From Beroe forskalii (lineage: Eukaryota > Ctenophora > Nuda > Beroida > Beroidae): a stretch of 64,000 bases of DNA. Position numbers and translations under genes: made by a program. Of the stretch, positions 36,468-46,992 are shown one piece after another. The DNA is taken from assembly GCA_011033025.1 (NCBI GenBank), contig WFMF01000055.1, positions 124,001 through 188,000 of the forward strand. The letters are read 5' to 3'. The notes under the pieces were generated by a model. That model ran no database searches. It had not been told where the DNA came from and saw nothing but the letters and a program-made list of their open reading frames with translations. Position 1 is the first letter of the stretch; the number at the start of each line of letters is the position of its first letter.

Positions 36468-36905
36468 TTAGAGATCGTTCACATATTACGTAATCAATTT
36501 TTGGCCATTTTCAACCCCCTCCCTCCCCTCGTAATCAAACGTTATCAAAGCCCAACCCCCTCCTCTTGAGGAGAATATTACGTAATCATGGCTTACCCCC
36601 CCCCCCAACCTAGTTGGAGTACACAATGAGGAAAATTAAAGGAGTAAATACTTTGATATTGATAAGGTTTCCATTTTGAAAATTTTGATGAAAATATCGA
36701 GGAAAGATTTGAAAAAATTTTGCTTAAAATGTTATTTTTGAGATTTTCTGAAGATTTTGCCGAAAAGTACCGAGAATTTTTGGCAAAAAATTCAAAAATT
36801 GTGTCGAATTTGGATATTTTGATTACGTAATCGAAACCCCTCCCCGTAATCAAACGTAATCATTTGAAACCCCTCCCCTAGATGATTACGTATTTTAATT
36901 GATCC
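36468..36905. mobile_element. Inverted-repeat element with TACGTAATCA termini
   Basis: Begins GAGATCGTTCACATATTACG and ends GATTACGTATTTTAATTGATCCC, imperfect inverses. Subterminal C-rich runs (CCCCTCCC) and TACGTAATCA motifs recur. It is about 440 bp, non-coding and MITE-like. Confidence 0.7.
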
Positions 36906-37412
36906 CTTATCTTTTTTTCAGTTCAGTTTATTTCTTGCTGAAGAATCCCCACTGGAACCAAACTTTTCATTAGTATTACATGACAATTGACTTCATGCCA
37001 CTTTATCTCTCTGCCCTGTCCGTGACCTTAACTTTTGAGAAGATGAAGTGTCATGTAGTCAAATGTCTGTTCCCAATACTGTTCAAAATTTCAAATCAAA
37101 TTTCTTTGTCTTGCAGGATGGTGTATAGAGCTTGTAGAGAGCACTTGAATTGGACAGCATAGTTCGCGACAGGTGTAAACGATCTTTGGCAAGTAGCCAG
37201 GTAAGACCGGAGTCTATCTATATACGCAATACCTTCAGTATTTTTACACAGCAGGCAGTTGCCGCGCCCTGAAGCGATGTATATTGTATACTGTATAGTG
37301 TATACGCGTCTTGAATCTTGATGTTATAGGTATTATTGCACCTTCACTGTTCCCTATCTGTTCAGAAGAACCATGAAGAAGCAGATGTAAAAGTTTAAAA
37401 TCAGTACCTATA

Positions 37413-37614
37413 TACCTTAGGAGGTGTATTTATATGAAGGTTGTAATTTGGAGATTTTTCGGAAAAATCCCCATATTTTTACCCACCATGACAGTTCAAA
37501 ATAACGTCATTATCATATGTTTACTAGAGTAATGACTTGAGAAAGATCCCCAAATTACAACCTACCAAATTTGTAAACACCAAAATTTTACTCCATATAA
37601 ATACACCTCCTAAG
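37413..37614. mobile_element. Inverted-repeat element, second copy (AGGAGGTGTATTTATAT ends)
   Basis: Matches the element at 23698-23909 at the same position within the large element, so it was there before the two large copies separated. The right end has lost its last bases. Confidence 0.85.
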
Positions 37615-38240
37615 TAGGGTTACCGAATATATTCGAAAGTATTCGAAACTTGGGTTTCGATAAACTAGACAAGCCCATAACTCCACATTGTGATTTTTGC
37701 CCAATTTTCGAAATACTAAGTGATATTTGAAATCATTTGTAGAGACTCACCCCAAAATTAGCATAGAAACCTACCCGAGCGGCAGATTTTCCCATATACT
37801 AACTGATATTTACCACTATTTGAAGGTACCCACCCAAAATGAGCATAGGACGCTGTAGATTGTCCCATGTAATAACTGAATTTTATCATGTTTTGTAGGG
37901 ACCCATCTCAAAATGAGCATACAACTGCAGTTTGTCCCATGAATATAGAATATAAGTTAAGTCAAATTACATAATGTAATGTCAGACTTCCCTGAAAAAG
38001 AAAAAGTTAAGTTAGAAAGATTTCGAGATTAAAGTTAGAAAGTTCAGAAGATTGGATGGACCCTTAAAGGTAATGGAAAAACGTATCAATCAAGCCTTTA
38101 GCAAAATTTCAGATTAATGAAAGGTAGCCAAAAGAGGAAACTCATTAAAGGTGGCCCAAAGTGGGAAGAAAGCTAAGGAAATTTAAATTTAAGCCCAAAA
38201 ATTTAGAGAAACCCCGCGGTAAAAAAGAAAAGTGAATATG

Positions 38241-39492
38241 TCACATAGTTTGAATTAAAAAAGTTTGTGTAAATTTTGATGGGGATTCGTCACTATGAAT
38301 TGTCTCCTCGTTTTTAGGGAATCTGACTCTGAATATTTTCCTGATGTAATTGGAAAATGCTTGGATGTGTCCTGATGAGAAGAGATGCGGCAGATCTTGG
38401 GGGTCCCAGACCATTATCATAGATTTAATGTTGTCCTCCAGTTGAAGCCTAATATGGTGATATATTGGCCAAGTTGCAAGAATATGATGTTCATCTTCTA
38501 TGATTGGATCGTACATGGGGAGATGTGCGAGGCTTTCTGCTTCAACATCGCAGCACACTTTGCAACTTTTCCTCCAAATAGAGTTGTTTTTGCTGGACTC
38601 ATAGTTAGGTGAGCTCTTGCTTGGCAGGTATCTACCAGTTTCGCAGTTGAGCTGGTGGTTGCTTCCTCTAAGTTTTGCCACGTTTTTTCTGTTGGTATGG
38701 TTCAGGATTTCTAGGTAGGGTTCATAGCCCATTTCACTCTTGACACTGTGGTAGAAAGAGAGTTTTGGATAAAGTTTCAAGGACTCAAGGAGCTTTTCCA
38801 GAGTTCTCGAAATGAATCTTCCAACGTACTTTTGGCCAGGTCTGGGTGGATGTGGTCCTGATGAAGTGCGCTTTTGAGTCTTGTCACACTTTCATACCAA
38901 GGCAAGGAGAGATCAGCTTGTTCTCTGAATGCATGTACCACCAAGGGTAAAGTGCTTAGACCATGTATGTTCATACTTTCTAGTCTTTGGAGATAGTCGA
39001 GAGCCTGTTTGATTGTCTGTATTGCAATTGGAGCCCTGCCTGTGTCTCCCCAGCAAACTAAGTTGGCAGCTTTGTTTGATAGCCCCATGGTCCACTTGAG
39101 GAACTTTAGGTGAATTTGTTCAAATTGATCTGTTGCTATTTTGGTCATTGATGCTCTTGGGTCCTTATGCAATGAGTTGGTGGTCAAAAGCTTAACAAAG
39201 TTGCTTTCGTAGAACCACACAGGACAACCGTATGTGAATACTGGGGCAATGAGTGAGTCAAAAGTCTGAAGAGAGACTTCGTCTCAAGGCTCCAGATGTC
39301 AATACTTCGCTTGAGTGCAAAGTAGGCTTTCAGACCTTTGAGCCGAAGTTCGTTCTGGGCTTGATTCATGCTACCACTCAGGTTAAATGTGATGCCCAGG
39401 TAGCAATAGCATCTGGATGATTTGATGAAATCCACTCCATATTTCAGTCCAAAGCTGGCTTTTAATCTTCTTCCCGTTTTGTTAAACACCAT
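38241..39492 (-). pseudogene. Dead LINE: C-terminal reverse-transcriptase region
   Basis: Three minus-strand frames (39492-39184, 39220-38777, 38780-38241) read in order as one broken protein. First comes the end of an RT domain (VMVFNKTGRR-like, then YLGITFNLSG), then KFLKWTMGLSNKAANLVCWGDTGR and a Cys/His-bearing C-terminus (CKVCC, then EDEHHILATWP). This is the usual 3' part of Jockey/RTE-like LINE ORF2. Frameshifts break it near 39200 and 38778, and the endonuclease and catalytic RT core are missing. It is inserted in the second large element and absent from the first. Confidence 0.75.
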
Positions 39493-41426
39493 AACTGCAA
39501 ATATGGAAAATGTGCAATTTTGACCAAGTCAATATGATTTCCCGTAAGGTAGCCACCTCAGTTAGTATTGTGGATTAAATGATTTCGCCAATGCCCAAAC
39601 ACCACGCAAACACCCGACCTCCTGTCTTACTGTCTTGCACAGTGCACTTTGTCCAAGATACCCCCGTCATAACGTACTGTTCCACTCACCATAGTAAATT
39701 TTTATGAACTACAGCGCGTGATAAATCGGGATTTTGGCACTGCAGTGCGTTATAATCTAACGAACGGTACACTGGTGCCTATTGAAGGGATTTTAAATGC
39801 TATGCGTAAATCTGCTGAAAGGTTCATAATTAAAGTTTATTTCCGATTATCTGAGATATGAATATGATTATCTGTAGATACACAGCTACAGCCACACCCT
39901 CCCAAACTTCTCATCCCTCATTCAGGAAGGACTAGCAGCTGGTACGATTCAGTTATATTGCCCCATTCAAAGGAAGACGGGCCAATAGGAACTTTTTGGA
40001 CAACTTCTTGAAATAGCTCCACTCGAAACCATGCCATCTGCCATGATCTACATTCTACATTTCATAATATACAGGAGATATCACATCTACGTCTTGTAGA
40101 GGATTTCAACGAACTGAGACTTCGGTCCCTTATTTGTTCATAGTGTGCTACACGCCAGACAGTGTTTACTTATAATCATCGATTATGGCGCATGTTGAAA
40201 TCCCGTCAAAATTTCAAAACGCTGCTTGTGGTATCGGGTGAGGCCGTGAGATGAATTACTTACAAAGTACAAGGCACGAGGTAAAAAGTGTCACAATTCA
40301 TGATTTACGTATACATTAGCTCACTCGAAAGCAACACTTTGAATTATACAATACAGAAAATTCATAAAAGTAAAACCGTAAAGAAAAGGGTCGTAATCGG
40401 TTGAATAATTTGCTGCTTTTCGTACTGCTTTTTGTACTGCTTTTTGTACTGCTTTTTATCGTAATCTATGTTTTAAACAATGTTTTACTCCCCAGCAACA
40501 CCAGTCACCACATACCTCCCAGTTTGACTACTCTTTTAACCAGTTTATTTCGGCTGATTATCGTACATACATGATGATTGATCCTTAGATAATCAAAAAA
40601 TATTATTTGTTTTGATATCGAAATTTAAATATACATAGATCATATAATGTATAACAGAAAACATGATAGGAATACTTTGATAGTACCTATTGTGAATTGT
40701 GATATTGCTTCTCATTTTATCATTATTTGAATTGTTTTGATCAAATCAAAATAAAGCTTATTATTCTCCTTATTATTGCCATGAAGCGTATTCAAACTAC
40801 CACTCCTCATTCAAATTCTGGTGCCACCATCCCTGGCAAGTGGGAACTAATGGCTGGATTACATTGTACTAATGTTCTCACGTTGTACTGTACAATGATG
40901 CACAATATTATTCCTTTTCCTTATCTGTGACTTCTCCGTGGTGTTTTCCACGTTTATTATCCCCGCAATCATCCATGTGCTGAAACTACCTTTGTCACTC
41001 AACTCGTAAAATTTGTAACGCGCATGTCACAAAATCAATAAAGTGGCGCCGAACGCGCGCGCCAAACGACGCAGCTCTTAAGAGGTCTTCACATTTTGTC
41101 AGCATTGTATGAATGCGCGTCGATTTTTTAAATCGGCGATAACGATAACAAATAGCGTCAAATCATAAATTTGAGAATTGCATCGGATTCCGCTTAAAAT
41201 TTTGCTTCCGTAGGTATCAAAGTTTTTACGATTGGCCGAAAGCATCACGAGTTATGGGCAAAAGTGTGAAAACCTTTCGGAAGGTATTGTGAGTCATAGA
41301 AAGGGAATCACGCTTGCGTCTAGTCGATCTCGTAATCTACTCAACAAGAGCTTTCTTTTGGTACCAAAATTGTCGATTTTAGAAAAAATTTTACATTTTG
41401 CTTTTTATGTCCCTAAGCGTCTCCAC

Positions 41427-43483
41427 TAAATCCTAAACCTAACCATTGCCCTAACCAAAACCCTAACCTTAATCCTTACCCTCAACCTAACAAATCCTTG
41501 TCAGGCGTTGCCTGACCCCCTCGCGCGCGCCATTAAATAATGGGTCTGACGACGTCAGACAAACAAATCCTGGCCCTTATCCCGACCCTAACCTTTAAAC
41601 TTAAAGCGCTAGATGCGCTTAATTATATTTTTCTGAGTGACATCATTGTCATAGATAATGAAGGCTCCCGTTTACATGGGAGACTAGCCTATAAACAGGA
41701 GCCTTCATTATATTTATCTATGACAATGACGTCACTCAGAAAAATATAATTCAGCGCACCTAGCGCTTTAAGGACTAGGGTTAGGGTCAGGATAAGGGCC
41801 AGCATTTGTTAGGGTTAGGATTATGATTAAGGTTAGGGTTCTGGGTAGGGCTATGGTTAGGTTTAGGATACAGAAAAAATGACGTTCAGATCTGTGACGT
41901 CACTCAGAGCCGTTTATATGGGAGACATACCCGTATATCCCTGTTAACGTTGCAGAGGCTCAAAATGACGATCAAAGATTTGAATTGTATATGGTATACT
42001 GTATATAGTCGCATTTTTATAGTCGCATTTTTATAGTCGCATTTTCTGTTTTTCCGTAAGTCACACAACAAGGCACCTCTTAAGGTAAAGTTATTGGACA
42101 AGTACAACAGAAATTCTTTTAATTTTAAAATATAAATATTTTCAAGTTGATAACAAGTTAACACTCCAAATGCTAAACATATAAAGTTTAAATTCAATTT
42201 CAAACCTATGCCTAAAAGATCAATTTCAAAGGTATAATTTGAAAGGTTATTATCAAAATATCTATTACTATGTTTGTTCACTTTCAGAACACTTAAAAGG
42301 TACCATCAAAAATTTTTTACTGTAATTATGACGGCAACTTGTTACACTTAATGCTGAACTATCAGCTTGTTTTGGTACCGACGGAAACGATCAAATAAAC
42401 ATGAAGCCTTGTGACACTCAAAAAACGTAGTGAAATAACCTACAGTGTAATTAAATTAAATTGCCTTCAAAATTTTTGTTGAATCTTAAATTGATTACAC
42501 GATCTCAATCCGAATAAAAGTTATGAAGTTATGAAGGTAGGTTTGTTCCATAATGAGCTGACGTTTTTAGAAGATTGAAGACGTTCGAATAGTCGTCGAA
42601 TTGAATTTCAAGTGCTTAGGTCTCACATTCAGTTTCCTTCATAAGTCTTCAATAAAAATGAATATTTGATTTCGTTGCTCATTACTTTTGATCTGATTGG
42701 AATTTTTTATGCGGTAAAAAAATATCCAATCAATTTGAAAAGTCTTCAAAATTTGCGACGAGGTGCTGCGAAGCTGTGAATTTGCTGGCCCAATGGGCTT
42801 GCTACTGCTAGTTGAATATAATTCTAACGCAAGATGCAAGATAATAAGACTCTTTTGAGCAAACTATAGTGATACTAATACTTTTTTGGCTTATAACTTA
42901 ATAACTATAGAGCGCATACTCTTAGAATTCATTTTGAAACGCATAAAATCAAATATTATTTCATTTTCGTAATATCCGTAACAATGAAAAATAGCACGGC
43001 AACATTATTTAAAATAAATGTTTCGTTGTCCACAGCTGCTTGGCGAGCCTTGTGATGAAGTCTCTTTCGTTTTTACAAAACTATATCAATAATCACGCAC
43101 ATAGATCTATCTACATAGCATATCCAACTACGAATATAAGACCAATACATCTCTAAAGTACATACATACACAAATATACTCATATATGATAATGTTCGCA
43201 GTCTCTCCTCAGCTCTACGCACCGCATGCTGAACTAACACGTCCCGATACGTTCCTAATACCTCGCAATAATACTCTAACTTCAAATATACTCCAGCTCA
43301 CTATACTTAATACAGACGAGTCTCAGATGGATTCCGCCCATCCCCAGCGCGCGCAACACTCGGACATTCGGAGGCCGAGGGCCTTGTTGCACTCCCCAGT
43401 CCCCGTGGGATTGGGAAGAAGTGTGCGCAACGGAGGGTAGGGTAAAATCCTACTAGACGAATCTGTGTATTTATCTCTCTCTC
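41427..43483. other. CRE-element remains, then intergenic DNA without a gene
   Basis: From 41429 to about 41683 lies the continuation of the CCCTAA/CRE element interrupted by the large element. From 41684 to 41930 a further copy follows in inverse orientation, ending in the family terminus GTTTATATGGGAGACAT. After that, AT-rich DNA has a triple ATAGTCGCATTTTT repeat near 42005 and no supported gene up to the kelch gene stop. Confidence 0.6.
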
Positions 43484-45394
43484 TCATGAGTCCTCGCATG
43501 CTGGTCTGGGACACATGGCCTGCATGGCAAGGGGCATGTCCACTGAGCAGCAGGGTATCCAGGTAAGCGTGGCGCCCTCCAGCTTGTCCAGGAAGAGACT
43601 CTTGTTACGCAGCCTCATGGCGTACAGGTCCCCGTCCACAGAGGTGGAGGTGAGAGTCAGGACTTTGTCATCAGATGTGGAGGGGGAGGATGGGGCGGGC
43701 TCCGGTTGACTGGATACTGGCTCCCATACGTCAGCCAGGGGGCTGTATCTGCAATGAACGTGAGATCTGCAGTTAGTCTATCTTCCATCACAACAACACA
43801 TTCACAGAACACTAAAACACAAAGTAAGGATTGAAATCTGAAATCTAATATACGAGTATGAATCACGTACGCACCTGTACTGGTTGTTGGTGTCGGTGAT
43901 CACGTACACCATCTGGTCCACATTGTCCAGCACATGAGGACACTTGACCTTCTCTGGCATCGGGCTGCCGCTCTTCCACGATTTCAGGGCTCTGTTGTAC
44001 ACGAACACTTGGTCAGATATGCCCCGACTTGTCGCACCTGGTGGCAGTCAGTTTGAGTAAAATATACAGCTGTTTCGGCAGGGCATTTAGAAGCTCTTTA
44101 TTCCTGATCCTTTACTTTACGCATTGATAAACTGTTCCTATGATAAGTATAATAAACGTGTGAAGCTCATTTAAATTATTATGCTGCTTGGAACAGAGTA
44201 TTATTTCCGGTGGTACTCATGGATTCATAGAATGATACAGGATATTTCCTTGTGTTAGTAAAATCACACTTATTTGAAGACACAATTGTGTCGGTGTTTT
44301 TAAAAGTTTAGGAACGTAGAAAGAGTGCAAACATTTCGATCAAAACCTCGACCTTTGGCCTCAGTCAAATGCAACATTACACACTTGAGCCTTGCTTTCC
44401 TTGCAATATCAAAGTTTGCACTTTTTCCTAAGTCGTTCTTCAAAAAGTTTCGACCCACCTCCAAAGACGATGATATTATCCCGAACGAGGACAGCTGTAG
44501 CTCCCGACACCGCACAGGGCAAGGATGGAAGAGTGGTAACGGAGAAGGAAGTGGTGTCAACGTAGTCAACGGTGTCAACAGGCCCGGACTTATCAGCCCC
44601 TCCGATGGCGTAGAAACCTTTGGCATCGGACACTCCGCAAACCTGGTGAGGGAGGAATCAATTATTGAATTATTGAATTTTTAAGGCTATGAATATTTCC
44701 GCTGAAAATTTTTAATTTTTTACCTAGATTTTAACTCGACATTTTGTCTACAGCTGAAGTACAGACTCAACATTGCCTTGATTTGCCATGGATATTCCTA
44801 TGTTTGTGCAAACAAATCACCGACATTTTTTTATTTTTATCCTCCAATTAATATAAATAAAATTTGTGATAAAATGCCGTGGGATATATATGAGTCTGGC
44901 GTTGATATGTCTGCGATGCCTTTGAGGCAATTACTCAATTATACGAATTATCGTGATTAGAGCAGAGCGATATATCGCATCACAAATTAGATCCAAAAGT
45001 TAGATGAATTTGTTGTTAAAGGTCAATTGACATTGGGTGTGACAGTAAAATAACACGATAATTTACGGTTCACTGACCGGCATATTCGGTAATTCGATGT
45101 TGCAAAATCGAATTCCGCAATGATCTGTGCGGGCATTATTTGTACCCAATTGCGGGTACTTAATATTCAACCGCAATTAGAAGAGGTAAAAGTCAGGATT
45201 TCAATTCATTGCACCGTGGCAATTTCATTGCAAACAAGACGAGGGGAAAGTATTTGAAAAAATACCTGTGATCGAGGTTGAGAAAGCTTGCAGAGTGAGG
45301 AGCTCCAAGATTTGGATGCCATGTTGTACCCACTCACTTCGTCACTGGGATACCCTTCAGTTTTCATACCTCCCACGAATAATAAATCACATAC
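43484..45394 (-). CDS. Kelch-repeat protein, 5' end not found
   Basis: Four exons join in phase: 45394-45266, 44642-44459, 44037-43875 and 43748-43484, ending in TGA. They encode about 246 residues of kelch beta-propeller blades. Visible blade marks are the double glycines (FVGGM, AIGGADKSG, IVFGG), the following Tyr/Asp turn (VDYVD, YNMASKSW) and YNRALKSW. Kelch propellers bind partner proteins, often as CUL3-ligase substrate receptors, but no BTB or BACK exon is visible, so the type is open. The last exon carries a Ser/Pro-rich loop (SSQPEPAPSSPSTS). The first exon shown has no Met, and the poor acceptor at 45395 is provisional. The 5' exons must lie further upstream, possibly beyond the LINE at 46.8-51.9 kb, which would then be intronic. 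Confidence 0.7.
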
Positions 45395-46833
45395 CTCATG
45401 ACTCACATAATAGATTACATGAGAGATGGGTGATTTCATTGAACATCGTATGAAGTAGCACATTTAATTGACCATTTGAGTATCTCTCTGCACTACCCCA
45501 GAAACTATGATCATTATCTCAAAAGGAGATCAAGTTATAGTTCCGCAATCAATCTCAGACGGCAACGAACCAAGAAGTGCAAAATTGTTACTCCTAGAAT
45601 TCACAAATCTTAAGTTCCGATTAACTACCGTGACCGAATAATACCGTAATTCTGCAGGCGCATTTTATAGTAATTATCTTTCATAACGCACTATAATTGA
45701 GTGTCATTCCTTTATTCGTAACTTAAGGATTTTGAGAATACCAGTATTCAAGAGGCTGCTCGAGAGTTGTTTAAATGACTGAAGTGACGCACGCAAGATT
45801 TCAATTCTGCCGCTTGAAAAGCTTCGGTTTTACACTTCAATATGATTCAAGTCAGATAACCAAATCGTGTGGATGGATTAATGTACTATCCATTGCGTCT
45901 ACTTTATCATCTTTATCACTCTTTTATCATTCATTCTATATCATATAGAATCGCTAAGACATAAAATTCACGAGTTTTGATCGGAAAAAGCTGGATCAAC
46001 GCCAGAATAGTCTCATTTCAACTTCCGACGTTATTCGGGGAAAAGAGAGTTAGATTCGTCACACATCAAAGATTACTAGACACCCAGACATGTTATCGGC
46101 AACGTAAATCTCAATATAAACTCAGATCGAATTATTTTCTTACACCGTTGACATAGGGGGTTACAATTCCAAATCAAATTGACAAGCTTCTTAATTTGAT
46201 ACTTTCGGCTGTTTTCAGGGGGAAAAGAACCGCGCCAAAACAAACAAAGGAGATTTTAAAGAACGGGAATTTTTGGTAATCTTATTATAAATCAAATATT
46301 CTTGCCAACGGGTCAATGAACCAAAAAGATAATTAAGGATTAATATGATCAGTGCGGCTACACAGAAATTTCAATTTGCATGGAAATAGTGCAAACTTGG
46401 TAGGGTGTAAATCGGATTTTTGCAGAGTAATAAATGAATGGTCAAGTGAGACTTTTGTACAGCACATAGGTACACAGTCACAGAAGGGGGGAAGGGACCC
46501 AACCCCCAATTTTAAATGCCAACAAATTTTTTGGGGGAAAAAGGTTTTTTTCATTTACTTTTAAAAAAAAAGGGGTTTTTTGGAATGGTATCTTTATCAA
46601 GATATTGCGTTAAATAATGATAATTAAACACCCATCACATGATTTGGAAAGAGTTAAGTCAAGGCCCCGGCCGCAAACAATTCAACATTAATTCTTTAAT
46701 TGCTCTATTCAACGACTGCAGTTGAGAATTGTTATCTATAATCAAAAGGCAGAATATACGATGAAAGCTCATAAAACAATCAACAGGTCTTTTATATTGA
46801 ATTCAAAGAATGCAAACAATCGATTAAACTTGT
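45395..46833. other. Presumed intron or 5' flank of the kelch gene
   Basis: AT-rich, with no supported exon. At 46485-46580 there is an odd homopolymer-rich tract (runs of G, A and T of 5-9) unlike its surroundings. Confidence 0.45.
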
Positions 46834-46992
46834 TATAAATAAATAAATAAATTAAAATAACTTATAACACGCTTAGGCAATCACTAATATAACACTCGAG
46901 GAAATATCTTACCATTCAAGCGTGACCATTCAATAAAATCCAAAAATATCAGTCTTACTTGAAAATTGAAACAGATGATTTCAGTCTAAACT

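Larger units (their letters stand above)
32180..41426. mobile_element. Large TA-flanked terminal-inverted-repeat element, copy 2 (9.2 kb)
   Basis: Same termini and same TA flanks as copy 1. It follows copy 1 for most of its length. Compared with copy 1 it has an expanded minisatellite, extra sequence at about 34.7-36.95 kb that includes a dispersed repeat and a small inverted-repeat element, and a LINE fragment at about 37.95-39.5 kb. It lacks the 23.91-25.39 kb segment of copy 1. It inserted into an older CRE/CCCTAA element, whose pieces lie on both sides. No transposase gene is seen. Confidence 0.8.
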
